The notes under the pieces: model-generated
What the model was told of the DNA's origin: nothing
Databases searched by the model: none
The model's input: only the letters and a program-made list of their open reading frames with translations
Position numbers and translations under genes: made by a program
In this document: positions 1 through 8,267 of the stretch, piece after piece
How the letters are laid out: each line of letters starts with the position of its first letter
Numbering within the stretch: position 1 is the stretch's first letter
Assembly: GCA_910575725.1 (NCBI GenBank)
Contig: CAJTFE010000008.1
Span: 91,785 to 155,784 of the forward strand
DNA: 64,000 nucleotides
DNA from: Clostridia bacterium
GTDB taxonomy: Bacteria > Bacillota > Clostridia > Lachnospirales > Lachnospiraceae
Direction of reading: 5' to 3'

Positions 1-946
1 GATTGGTCGGGAACCCGATTACCTGCAGATTAAAATCCGGCTTTCCATAAGCCGTATCCGCATTGGCCGCTCCCCAGTACGCCATTACGATCGGAGTCTT
101 CTGAGCCAGAAAGTCCGGCCCCTCTCCCTCAATAGCCTCATAGGTTAAAGCCTTCTCAGCATCCACATACCCCAGATCCATGAGCGTCTTTAGAAACTCA
201 AAGCCCTCGCGCATATAGTCGCTGTACTTTGCCTCGCCGCTATTAAGAGCCGCAATCTCATTTTCCGTATTTCCCCCGTTATACAGATCCGCATAAGCCT
301 GGGAAAACACAAAATTCTCCAGCCACCAGCGGTTGGCCCCCACAGGAGTCTCAATCCCGTTTTCCTTAAAAACTCTGCAGCACTCCAAAAATTCCTCCGG
401 GGTGTTGGGGAGCTTCAAATCATACTCATCAAACATATCCTGATTCACAAAAAGACCATATACCACAACCTCCTGGGGAATCGCCACCAGCTTTCCGTCC
501 ACCGTATTAGACACTTTCACAACCTCACGCAGATTGGCAGCGCTCTCAAGGCAGGACAGATCCAAAAGCTTCCCTTCTGCCCCCAGAACCTGAATCGTAT
601 CCGGATTCAGAAGATAAACATCATCCATGTCATTGCGCGCCCGTGCCAGAACCACGTCATCATATGTTTTATCCTGATAGTCCTCTGCCGTATAAGTCCG
701 ATACTCTACCGTAAGCCCCAAAGCCTCCTCTGCCATAATCACAGTCAGATCATGAGCGCTTCTGGCTATATTATCTGCATTTGGATTGGACTTTTCCATG
801 GGGCCGAACAGATTTACCACCTTTGTATTCTTTTTTACATCCTCCGCAAGATTTACCATACCATCCTTCTTGCCGCAGGCTGCTGCTCCCACAAACAGCA
901 TTACTGTCAAAAGCAGGATAAAACATAGTTTATATTGCCTTTTCAT
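1..946 (-). CDS. Extracellular solute-binding lipoprotein (sugar ABC type), C-terminus beyond window
   Basis: The frame is open from the ATG at 946 to the left edge, giving about 315 residues without a stop. The N-terminus MKRQYKLCFILLLTVMLFVG then AAAC-GKK is a lipoprotein signal peptide with the lipobox cysteine near residue 24. The mature part has the layout of family 1 carbohydrate-binding proteins, with segments such as LLNPDTIQVL, AIPQEVVVYGLFVNQDMF and ANRWWLENFVFSQAYADLYNGG, but the ligand cannot be read from this. It would be anchored on the outer face of the membrane. It starts only 5 bases after the stop of the hybrid kinase, so the two are surely cotranscribed. It may feed an ABC importer located outside the window or act as the kinase's ligand receptor; the second is inference. 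Confidence 0.88.
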   Translation of the reverse strand, partial: MKRQYKLCFILLLTVMLFVGAAACGKKDGMVNLAEDVKKNTKVVNLFGPMEKSNPNADNIARSAHDLTVIMAEEALGLTVEYRTYTAEDYQDKTYDDVVLARARNDMDDVYLLNPDTIQVLGAEGKLLDLSCLESAANLREVVKVSNTVDGKLVAIPQEVVVYGLFVNQDMFDEYDLKLPNTPEEFLECCRVFKENGIETPVGANRWWLENFVFSQAYADLYNGGNTENEIAALNSGEAKYSDYMREGFEFLKTLMDLGYVDAEKALTYEAIEGEGPDFLAQKTPIVMAYWGAANADTAYGKPDFNLQVIGFPTN

Positions 947-951
947 ATCAA

Positions 952-3525
952 CTAACCTCTTCTCTTTAACTCTTTTACGGTCCTCTTCAGCACTTCCATA
1001 TCTACCGGTTTCGATACATGGGCGTTCATCCCGGCATTCATGGCATCCCTGACATCCTCCGCAAAAGCATTTGCAGTCATGGCAATAATGGGAATGACCG
1101 CCGCATCCTCCCTCTCAAGAGCACGAATGTGCCGTGTCGCATCGTAGCCGTTCATCACCGGCATCTGCACATCCATGAGAATCGCATCAAATTCTCCCAG
1201 GGCAGAATGAGCAAAACGCTCCACAACGAGCTCTCCGTTTCCGAGAACCTCACAGTCTGCCCCATCAATATCCAGAAGCTCCTCCAGGATCTCGGCATTG
1301 ATCTCATTATCCTCCGCTACCAGGAAATGCATTCCTTCAAGGCTGATGGCTTCTCCCTCCATCCGGGTATACTCCTTGCTGCGGGCAGAGAGCTCCAGAA
1401 CCTTTTCCTTCAATGCAGAGACAAAGAAAGGCTTTGTGAGAAAACCGTCAATCCCTGCTTCCAGAGCCTCCGCCTCAATCTCATCCCAATCATAGGCTGT
1501 CAGCAGCATAATCGGAACGTAGGCTCCAATCTCCGTCTTAATGCGTCGGGCCGTCTCAATACCGCTGATCTTCGGCATCCTCCAATCCAGAAGCACCATA
1601 TAATAGGGATCCTGTTCCTCATATGCTTCTGCGGTCATCTTCACGGCAGTCTCGCCGTCCTCCAGAAAATCGATCCGGACATCCGTATCCTCCATAAGTG
1701 CCCGGATGCCTTCACGCACATCTTCATCGTCATCCACCACCAGAATCCGGCTGACGCCGTGGTTCTTCCAGAACCTGGAATCCTCCTCCTGATCGGAAAT
1801 ACGGAGCTCCAGCTCCACCGTAAAGATCGTTCCCTTATCCACCTCGCTGGCAACGTCAATGGTGCCTCCCATCAGCTCTACAATATTCTTGGTAATGGCC
1901 ATTCCAAGCCCTGTACCCTGTACCTTGTTGGTGGTACTGTTCTCTGCCCTGGTAAAGGCGTCAAAAATGATCTGCAGGTATTCCTGGGTCATGCCGTACC
2001 CGTTATCCTCCACCTCAATACGGATATGCTCATACTGGCTGGAGCGCTGCTCCAGGCCAATGATGCGGAACCAGATGGTGCCTCCCTCGGGGGTATATTT
2101 CACCGCATTGGAAAGAAGGTTGATCAGGATCTGATTCAGCCTTGTCTCGTCGCCTATGAGACATTCATGGCGGATTCCTGTTACCAGGATATCAAAGTTC
2201 TGCTTCTTATCCTTGGCAGCCGGACGGATAATGGCGTCAACAGAGGAAATCACACTATTTAAGCGAAATTCCCCAATGGTAAGCACAGACTTTCCGCTCT
2301 CAATCTTTGACACATCCAATACGTCGTTGATTAAGCTTAAAAGATGCTGTCCGGAGGCTGCAAGCTTCCGGGTGTATTCCCTTACCTTGGCCGGATTCTC
2401 CGCATCCTTGTTCAGCAGAGTGGTAAATCCAAGAATGGCGTTCATGGGTGTCCGAATGTCGTGGGACATATTGGAAAGGAAGGTGGTTTTCGAGTTGTTA
2501 GCCGCCTGTGCAGCTCTGAGAGCCTGCCCAAGCTGCTCATTATGAAGCTCCCGTTCTGCCTCTTGTTCCCGGCGGAATTTATTCTGCTGCCGCTCATAAA
2601 AGAAAAATACTGCACAGCAGATGAAAAAGGCTGCAAGCATAAAGATCACTACAGTCAGAATATTCTGATTGACGGCATTGCCCTCTCTCTGAATGGCTTC
2701 TACCGGCACATAACCGATAAGGTACACGGAACCGTTGTTTACCGCCCACATAAAAATCAGGGAATCCTTATTCCGTATCTTGTGGTAGAACATCATATTC
2801 CCGTTATGCTTTATGCTTTCGTGTACATTTTTCTGAAGCTCTTCTTCTAAAATGTCATTGGCACGGTAAAAATCCTGTAAATTCAGATGGCCGGCATCCC
2901 TCTCTCCTACGCCTTTGGGCTTTAAAAGGAACCGTTCGGTCTTTCCATCCATAATGTAAAGCGTGGCGCTTCCGTTGTAAAGCCGCTCCGGAAGGGCTTT
3001 GTCAAAAGAATCATAAATATATTCAACATAAAGACAGGCAATCTCCCGGCCGTCCTTGGTAACCGGGCTTTTCATCGTATAAGCCCAGGTTCCCATGTCA
3101 TTGATATAGGAGACAGAAACGGGCAGTTCTTCTACCGTTTCCTGGTTGGAAAAATCCAGTTCCTGCGGATAAAATACTTCACCGGTATTGGAAATGCCTT
3201 CTGTCTCTCCGGTAAATACAAGGGACATTTTAGCCAGATTGCCGTTTCGATCATAGGAGAGAATAAACTCTTTTGGATCCTCAATGATAGACAGTTCTTC
3301 CGCTATCATTTTCTGGTATTGGGCTTCTCTTTGGAATAGTACTTCTATGGTGCCCTTTAAAAGCTCAAGATTTTCACTGAGATTCCCAATGGCAGACTGA
3401 GACATCTCATGCGATATTCTTGCGGCAATGAAGAATACAAAGCTGCCCAGAATGATAAATACTGTCAAAATAAGCACAATTAAAATTTTTTTGCTGCTTT
3501 TTTTCTCCTGATTCGCTCTTTTCAT
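952..3525 (-). CDS. Hybrid sensor histidine kinase with two receiver domains
   Basis: Membrane sensor kinase. From the ATG at 3525 (a TTG at 3534 is a less likely start) the protein is 857 residues. A first membrane segment lies at about residues 13-36, then an extracytoplasmic sensor domain of about 250 residues, then a second membrane segment (LTVVIFMLAAFFICCAVFFF). The HisKA box is FLSNMSHDIRTPMNAILGF, and the ATPase domain shows LINLLSNAVKYTPEGG, DNGYGMTQEYL and GTGLGMAITKNIVELMGG. Two receivers follow: ILVVDDDEDVREG with acceptor region LLDWRMPKISG, then VAEDNEINAEI with LMDVQMPVMNG. There is no Hpt or DNA-binding output domain, so phosphate must pass to another protein or the output is internal. 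It leads the operon with the solute-binding lipoprotein, which suggests a nutrient-sensing pair. Confidence 0.93.
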   Translation of the reverse strand: MKRANQEKKSSKKILIVLILTVFIILGSFVFFIAARISHEMSQSAIGNLSENLELLKGTIEVLFQREAQYQKMIAEELSIIEDPKEFILSYDRNGNLAKMSLVFTGETEGISNTGEVFYPQELDFSNQETVEELPVSVSYINDMGTWAYTMKSPVTKDGREIACLYVEYIYDSFDKALPERLYNGSATLYIMDGKTERFLLKPKGVGERDAGHLNLQDFYRANDILEEELQKNVHESIKHNGNMMFYHKIRNKDSLIFMWAVNNGSVYLIGYVPVEAIQREGNAVNQNILTVVIFMLAAFFICCAVFFFYERQQNKFRREQEAERELHNEQLGQALRAAQAANNSKTTFLSNMSHDIRTPMNAILGFTTLLNKDAENPAKVREYTRKLAASGQHLLSLINDVLDVSKIESGKSVLTIGEFRLNSVISSVDAIIRPAAKDKKQNFDILVTGIRHECLIGDETRLNQILINLLSNAVKYTPEGGTIWFRIIGLEQRSSQYEHIRIEVEDNGYGMTQEYLQIIFDAFTRAENSTTNKVQGTGLGMAITKNIVELMGGTIDVASEVDKGTIFTVELELRISDQEEDSRFWKNHGVSRILVVDDDEDVREGIRALMEDTDVRIDFLEDGETAVKMTAEAYEEQDPYYMVLLDWRMPKISGIETARRIKTEIGAYVPIMLLTAYDWDEIEAEALEAGIDGFLTKPFFVSALKEKVLELSARSKEYTRMEGEAISLEGMHFLVAEDNEINAEILEELLDIDGADCEVLGNGELVVERFAHSALGEFDAILMDVQMPVMNGYDATRHIRALEREDAAVIPIIAMTANAFAEDVRDAMNAGMNAHVSKPVDMEVLKRTVKELKRRG

Positions 3526-3639
3526 CTTATCCAATGACCTTTTGATAATCTTTCCATAAACAATATGTGAAGCTTTAGAACAAATGTTTTTCTTTCCATA
3601 CCGCTGCTTGGCCTAAGTGCAGAAAGAACTGTCATTATT

Positions 3640-3668
3640 ATTATAGCAGTCTTAGGGCTTTAGGTCAA
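3640..3668 (-). promoter_or_regulatory. Sigma-A-type promoter of the hybrid kinase operon
   Basis: On the minus strand TTGACC (3668-3663) is followed after exactly 17 bases by TATAAT (3645-3640), about 110 bases upstream of the kinase start. Nothing else in this spacer (3535-3735) resembles a gene. Confidence 0.7.
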
Positions 3669-3735
3669 AACGTTTCTTTAGTCTGAGGAAACAAGAATAC
3701 TTAAAACAGTTACTGTCCGCTTCGCGGCCGGCAGC

Positions 3736-5433
3736 CTAAAAGACTTCCAAAACCAGAAACTGGAAGCCCTGCATACAAACGGGGCTGCCCGCCGCTGTTT
3801 CTTTGGTTTCCTCCGCCTTGTGTCCGGTACTGCAATTATCTAATAAAACCTTCTTTATGGCCAGCGGAACCTCTATGGTTCTTGGCGTCTCCCGTATATT
3901 CGCCAGGACTAGAAGGGTATTCTCTCTGCCTTTTCGGTAGAAGCCTGTAAAATCAGGCTGATCCGGAAGAAAGGGCTCCTGCCTTCCATAGACGACGGTT
4001 TCTCCATACACAGCATCTGTCCGAAGTGCAATCAGCTTTTTGTAAAAGTTCAAAACAGAATTTTCCTGGCGCTCCTGCTCGTCTACACGGATCTGGTGAT
4101 AGTTTTCATTTACGGGAAGCCAGGGGATACCTGTGGTAAAGCCTCCATGAAGCTCTCCATTCCACTGCATAGGGGTCCGGGCGTTATCGCGGCTCATCTG
4201 GGCCACAAGCACAAGGGCTTCGTCATTGGAATAACCATGCTCCTGTGCTGTCTGGTATTCATCCAGAGTACTGATATCGTCCACCTCCTGGATGGAATGA
4301 AACATTTTGTTGGTCATGCCGATCTCCTGTCCCTGGTAGAGGAAGGGGAGGCCGAAGCTCATAAGGGAGATGCCTGCCAGAAGCTTTTTGCCTCTCTCCG
4401 TCTGTCCCTCTGCCGGAAGATAACGGCTGACGCCTCTTGGCTCATCGTGATTTTCGATGATATTTGCCATCATACCGATTTCCTGGGAAATGGCCTTGCT
4501 TTCAAAGACGGCGTCCCGGAACTGGTCCATCGTTACGGGCTTCCGGTTGTACCAGCCATGATCACTGCCTCCTAAGAGGTGGGGCGCAAAGTCAAAGATG
4601 GATTCGAAGCAGCCCTCCTCTCCGATATAGCGTTTTAGCTCCTGCTGATCGAAGTCAAAAAGCTCTCCGATGGTAAATGCGTGGTAAGGGGCGAAAGCCT
4701 CTTCCTTCATTTCCGTCAGAAAATCCAGAATTCCGTGGGCGCAGGCCAGCATGGTGGTTCCGGCGCACATGCCGTCCTCCCGATCTGCGGGGAAGTCTGA
4801 AAACCGCAGATCCTTTTTGATGTTGATAATCGCATCTATGCGAAAGCCGGCTACGCCTTTTTCCAGCCACCAGCGTATCATTTTATAGATCTCCTGCCTA
4901 AGCTTTGGATTTTCCCAGTTGAGATCCGGCTGTTCTTTTGCAAACATATGCAGGTAGAAGAGATTGTCATAGCCGGGAAGGGGCTCCCACACGCTGCCGC
5001 CGAAGTAGGCGCGCCAGTTGCAGGGGGGCCTGCCGTCCTTTCCCTCTCGTATGTAGAAATATGCTCCGTAAGGGCCGAAGGGATCCTTCAAGGCCTTTTG
5101 AAACCATTCGTGCTGATCGGAGCAGTGGTTGACCACCAGATCCATGACAATGGCGATGTCCCGCTTTTTTGCCTCGGCCAGAAGCTCTTCCATATCCTCC
5201 ATAGTCCCGAAGGCCGGATCGATGGCGTAGTAATCGGAGATATCGTAGCCCTGATCCACAAAAGGCGACTGGTAAACGGGGGATATCCAGACAATCCCGA
5301 TTCCCAGTTCCTTTAGATAGTCTAGTTTTTCTATAATTCCCCGAAGATCCCCGATGCCGTCCCCGTTGCTGTCCAGAAAACTTTTGGGATAAATCTGATA
5401 TGCTGTTTTATTGTGCCACCATCTTTTTTTCAT
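3736..5433 (-). CDS. GH13 alpha-glucosidase (oligo-1,6-glucosidase-like)
   Basis: Cytoplasmic glycoside hydrolase of family 13 that should release glucose from short alpha-glucosides such as isomaltose-type oligosaccharides. The start is the ATG at 5433, preceded by GGAGG at a 5-base spacing; an upstream TTG lies before that site and is not used. The 565 residues fit the family. Conserved regions are visible in order: region I DLVVNHCSDQHEWF, region II GVAGFRIDAI (Asp nucleophile), region III TIGELFDF (Glu acid/base), region IV IENHDEPR. The N-terminus WWHNKTAYQIYPKSF and QGYDISDYYAIDP are typical of the oligo-1,6-glucosidase/trehalose-6-phosphate hydrolase group. Exact substrate (isomaltose, maltose, trehalose-6-P) is uncertain. 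It follows proB after 36 bases and probably shares its transcript, an odd metabolic pairing. Confidence 0.9.
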   Translation of the reverse strand: MKKRWWHNKTAYQIYPKSFLDSNGDGIGDLRGIIEKLDYLKELGIGIVWISPVYQSPFVDQGYDISDYYAIDPAFGTMEDMEELLAEAKKRDIAIVMDLVVNHCSDQHEWFQKALKDPFGPYGAYFYIREGKDGRPPCNWRAYFGGSVWEPLPGYDNLFYLHMFAKEQPDLNWENPKLRQEIYKMIRWWLEKGVAGFRIDAIINIKKDLRFSDFPADREDGMCAGTTMLACAHGILDFLTEMKEEAFAPYHAFTIGELFDFDQQELKRYIGEEGCFESIFDFAPHLLGGSDHGWYNRKPVTMDQFRDAVFESKAISQEIGMMANIIENHDEPRGVSRYLPAEGQTERGKKLLAGISLMSFGLPFLYQGQEIGMTNKMFHSIQEVDDISTLDEYQTAQEHGYSNDEALVLVAQMSRDNARTPMQWNGELHGGFTTGIPWLPVNENYHQIRVDEQERQENSVLNFYKKLIALRTDAVYGETVVYGRQEPFLPDQPDFTGFYRKGRENTLLVLANIRETPRTIEVPLAIKKVLLDNCSTGHKAEETKETAAGSPVCMQGFQFLVLEVF

Positions 5434-5469
5434 CTCTGCCTCCAGAATCAAAATTTAGATTTGCTGCTT

Positions 5470-6270
5470 TTATTCTTTTCGGGCGGCAAATCTTGTTCCT
5501 GCTTTTTTCCCTTTTACAATGTCATACAAAGCAGCCGGATTGCTACCATTGGCTACGATGGTGTCAATGCCCTGGGAGGTTGCAAGATCTGCAGCCTGAA
5601 GCTTGGTGCGCATACCGCCGGTGCCTCTTCTGGAGCCGGCTCCGCCCGCAAGCTCGTAGGTGCTGTCGTTAATCTCATCTATCTGTTCAATCAGCACGGC
5701 ATCCTTATAGAGACGCGGGTCTTTGTTGTAAAAGCCGTCAATGTCGGAGAGAATAATCAGCTTATCTGCATTGCAGAGGACTGCCACGACTGCAGACAGC
5801 ATATCGTTATCTCCAAACAGCTTTTCCTCGGACTCAATCTCCGTGTAGCTTACGGAATCATTTTCGTTGACAATGGGGATGACGCCGTGCTCTAAGAGGG
5901 CATCAAAGGTGTTGGTCAGGTTTTCCTTTTTTTCCTCCTGTGTGATGTCCTCGGCATTGAGCAGGATCTGGGCTACTGTTTTGTCGTAGTAGCCGAAAAA
6001 TTTATCGTAGAGGAACATGTTGGTGCATTGTCCAACGGCTGCGGCTGCCTGCTTCATCCGCATACTGTCCGGTTTTTCCTTTAAGCGCATTTTGTTGGCT
6101 CCTACGGCGATGGCGCCGGAGGATACAAGGATCACCTGGTGTCCCATATTCTGAATATCTGCAATGGTCATGGCAAGCTCCTCCATGCGGCGGAGGTTGC
6201 TGTTGCCCAGTTCGTTGGTTAAGGTGGTGGTGCCTGCCTTAATAACGATTCTCTCTTGTTTTAGACTCAT
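5470..6270 (-). CDS. proB: Glutamate 5-kinase, short form
   Basis: First enzyme of proline synthesis: phosphorylates glutamate to glutamyl-5-phosphate with ATP. The 266 residues contain an amino-acid-kinase domain: IVIKAGTTTLT, VILVSSGAIAVGANKM, IVNENDSVS, LFGDNDMLSAVVA, LSDIDGFYNKDPR and GTGGMRTKLQAA. The protein ends right after this domain, so the C-terminal PUA domain found in the roughly 370-residue E. coli-type enzyme is absent; such short forms are known in Firmicutes. proA is not in the window. The RBS (AGGAG, start 6270) directly abuts a fold-back repeat that fills the upstream spacer. Confidence 0.95.
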   Translation of the reverse strand: MSLKQERIVIKAGTTTLTNELGNSNLRRMEELAMTIADIQNMGHQVILVSSGAIAVGANKMRLKEKPDSMRMKQAAAAVGQCTNMFLYDKFFGYYDKTVAQILLNAEDITQEEKKENLTNTFDALLEHGVIPIVNENDSVSYTEIESEEKLFGDNDMLSAVVAVLCNADKLIILSDIDGFYNKDPRLYKDAVLIEQIDEINDSTYELAGGAGSRRGTGGMRTKLQAADLATSQGIDTIVANGSNPAALYDIVKGKKAGTRFAARKE

Positions 6271-6288
6271 CTTTTTCTCCTATTTAAA

Positions 6289-6404
6289 GTCGCTGCGCGA
6301 CAGCACTAAAGGGTAAAGTCGCTTCGACGCACCTGTAATGAGAGAAACTTTTATTCGAAAGGGCCCTCATAAAAGTTCCTCTCGTGCGCCTTTGCGACTT
6401 TACC
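6289..6404 (-). repeat. Intergenic fold-back element, divergent-stem version
   Basis: Plus-strand outer arm 6312-6332 (GGTAAAGTCGC..CGCAC) pairs with 6384-6404 (GTGCG..GCGACTTTACC). After a 7-base bulge (CTGTAAT, 6333-6339) the inner arm 6340-6354 pairs perfectly or nearly so with 6369-6383, leaving a 14-base loop. A small hairpin GTCGC-TGC-GCGAC (6289-6301) precedes it. The layout matches the elements at 17645, 30036 and 46197, but every stem sequence is different. On the coding strand it sits immediately before the proB RBS. Confidence 0.8.
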
Positions 6405-6466
6405 GTCCAGCAGAAATTATTTTCAAAAACACTTGACATTTCTTTATCTGGACTAATTATAATTTC

Positions 6467-6529
6467 GTAATATCCCTCAAAGTACACGGCTATGAAATCA
6501 ATTTCCAGCCGCAAAAGGCATGCTGGCTG
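6467..6529 (-). repeat. Half copy of the fold-back element
   Basis: Plus strand shows only the left arm: outer stem GTAATATCCCTC..GTACAC (6467-6487), bulge GGCTATG, then the inner arm AAATCAATTTCCAGCCGCA (6495-6513), as in the 17645 copies. The matching right arm is degenerate and runs into the 3' end of the next gene, so this copy cannot fold fully. Confidence 0.75.
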
Positions 6530-7309
6530 TTAAAAATCTAACAATATCGGCACTTGTTTTTCTATGGAGAACTTAACGGCTCGCCATAGGATGGAAAAGG
6601 CGAACTTCGCCAGAGATTCTGTGTTGTATAGGGTGTGCTCTTTGATGCCCTCTTTTGTCAGCTTCCCGTTGTGAATCTCTCCGTCTGCCGGGTAGCCCTC
6701 TGTCCGGGACCAGCTTAAAATGGTTTTCTCATCTGCCTGGAAGCCTATGGAATTAATCTGCTCAAGCTCCATTTTCAATGCGCCGGTAGTGGAGAAGGTG
6801 ATCTCCTCGTCTGTGGGGCAGGGGGCGTTGAAGGCCAGGCCGTCCGCTATGGGAAGCCACCAGCTGGCCCCGATAAACAGAGACCAGACCCCTCTCTCCT
6901 CATCCTCTCCCATCCGCTGAATCAAAGGATGATTTTCAAAATCCCAGTTCTTTTCCACGGTTTCCTGCAAAGGCTCCCCATAGGTTCTGGCAGCCGTATA
7001 GAGAAGGAGGGCTCCAAAGGCGTCCCAGTCAGGCTTGTCGGTGTAATAGGCCGTCTCGTTGTCCTCAGTCCAGGGCTCGTAGGAAGGCCCCTCCTTGGGG
7101 GAAACAGCCGCAAGGATCTGGCTCTGCCAGTTTTCCATGGCTTTTTTGATTTCCTGGGGATCCTGTTTTTCTTCCTGTTCCGCCCTCCCGCCCTGAGGGG
7201 TAATGCGTGAAAAAGAAAAACCGTTGACCTCGGCCCATTGCTGTGTGACGGTCTTCCAGTTGTGTGCGTAGTAGCGTGTGAGTGTTCCGGCGTAAATGTC
7301 AAGTCCCAT
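6530..7309 (-). CDS. Uncharacterised conserved protein, 259 residues
   Basis: I do not recognise the family. The ATG at 7309 has GGAGGAATAAA upstream. The protein begins MGLDIYAGTLTRYYAHNW and is rich in Trp, Glu and Asp, with no membrane segment or signal peptide, so it should be soluble and cytoplasmic. A segment WSLFIGASWWLPIADGLAFN and a C-terminal ESLAKFAFSILWRAVKFS are well ordered, and codon use resembles the neighbours, which argues for a genuine gene. It stands alone, divergent from the gene at 7577, and its stop codon lies inside a half copy of the fold-back repeat, which suggests the repeat inserted against or into the 3' end. Confidence 0.75.
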   Translation of the reverse strand: MGLDIYAGTLTRYYAHNWKTVTQQWAEVNGFSFSRITPQGGRAEQEEKQDPQEIKKAMENWQSQILAAVSPKEGPSYEPWTEDNETAYYTDKPDWDAFGALLLYTAARTYGEPLQETVEKNWDFENHPLIQRMGEDEERGVWSLFIGASWWLPIADGLAFNAPCPTDEEITFSTTGALKMELEQINSIGFQADEKTILSWSRTEGYPADGEIHNGKLTKEGIKEHTLYNTESLAKFAFSILWRAVKFSIEKQVPILLDF

Positions 7310-7514
7310 TTTATTCCTCCTGGTTCTGGTTCGTATCTAAGTCAGATGGTTCTGCCGGGAATCGCCTTTTTCGCTCCCGGCAGCATAGCTTTTGCACCAA
7401 AGCCTGTAGATGTCTTTGATGCCTAACGATATTATACTAAGATTTATGCCGTATATCTACTACTTTTTTTAGAATCTTCCAGGTATAAAAACAGTCAGGG
7501 ACAAAAATCTGATA

Positions 7515-7543
7515 TTGATGCGGATTATTACAATTGGTATAAT
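7515..7543 (+). promoter_or_regulatory. Promoter for the DUF1349 gene
   Basis: TTGATG (7515-7520), 17 bases, TATAAT (7538-7543), 34 bases before the ATG at 7577. The rest of the divergent spacer (7310-7514) holds a stable hairpin, CTGCCGGGA (7352-7360) with TCCCGGCAG (7375-7383), lying in the leader of the minus-strand gene; its role is unknown. Confidence 0.7.
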
Positions 7544-7576
7544 AATACATATTGCAGCAGAAAGGACGAACTTACT

Positions 7577-8164
7577 ATGAAATGGGATTTAAACGATTTG
7601 AAATGGACAAGAGAACCAAGAGAATTTACCATCCAGGAGGACTGCATCACGATTACCACTGAGCCGGGAACGGATCTCTGGCAGAGAACCTACTACGGCT
7701 TTCAGAATGACAATGCCCCTCTCCTGCAGCTTACAACAGCAGAGGCTTATTTTTCTTTTGTGGTAAAAACAGAATTCGCCAGCAAGCGGCGTTTTGACCA
7801 GTGCGGCATTATCATGTATCTGGACAGTGAGAACTGGCTGAAAGCTTCCATTGAGTATGAAAATGACAGCTTCCAGCGTCTGGGCAGCGTAGTGACCAAT
7901 CACGGCTATTCGGACTGGGCGACCACCGATATTTCTGCGGAAATCAAGTCCATGTGGTATCGTCTGAGCCGCCGGGAATCTGACTACTGTATCGAGTGCT
8001 CTATGGACGGGGAACATTTTAAGCAGATGCGGATCTGCCATATGCAGGAAGGAGCCGGGGAAATCCGCTTCGGCATCTACGCCTGCTCACCGGAGGACTC
8101 CTCCTTTCAGGCTTCCTTTTCCAATATGGAAATTACTGAGTGCAAGTGGCTTGCTCATGTGTAG
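7577..8164 (+). CDS. DUF1349 family protein (concanavalin A-like fold)
   Basis: 195-residue soluble protein of the DUF1349 type, a jelly-roll lectin/glucanase-like fold of unknown biochemical role. Typical segments are YFSFVVKTEFASKRRFDQCG, MYLDSENWLKASIEYEND, LGSVVTNHGYSDW, WYRLSRRESDYCIECSMDG and FGIYACSPEDSSFQASF. No signal peptide is present, so it acts in the cytoplasm. It is the only plus-strand gene in the first 21 kb, with its own promoter. Family members often sit near sugar-metabolism genes, but nothing here fixes a substrate. Confidence 0.85.
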   Translation: MKWDLNDLKWTREPREFTIQEDCITITTEPGTDLWQRTYYGFQNDNAPLLQLTTAEAYFSFVVKTEFASKRRFDQCGIIMYLDSENWLKASIEYENDSFQRLGSVVTNHGYSDWATTDISAEIKSMWYRLSRRESDYCIECSMDGEHFKQMRICHMQEGAGEIRFGIYACSPEDSSFQASFSNMEITECKWLAHV

Positions 8165-8199
8165 AAGGCTTGGCTGCGCTTAGGGACAGAATCTTTCAT

Positions 8200-8246
8200 C
8201 CCCCTCCGCCTAAAATCCGGCAAGGATGCGCTTTTTTGCGGAGGGG
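8200..8246. terminator. Possible terminator hairpin between convergent genes
   Basis: CCCCTCCGC (8201-8209) pairs with GCGGAGGGG (8238-8246) around a 28-base loop. It lies between the convergent ends of the DUF1349 gene and the AAA/nuclease gene. There is no clean T-run after it on the plus strand, so function is uncertain. Confidence 0.35.
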
Positions 8247-8267
8247 CTTCATTTGAATGTATCCGAT

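Noticed and set aside
1018..2262. 414-codon plus-strand open frame across the hybrid kinase gene
   Set aside because: It is antisense to strong kinase and receiver motifs, has no ribosome site, and its translation has no protein-like pattern.
6433..6463. TTGACA...TATAAT pair on the plus strand near 6433
   Set aside because: The spacing is 19 bases and it points into the 3' end of an antisense gene, so it is probably chance.
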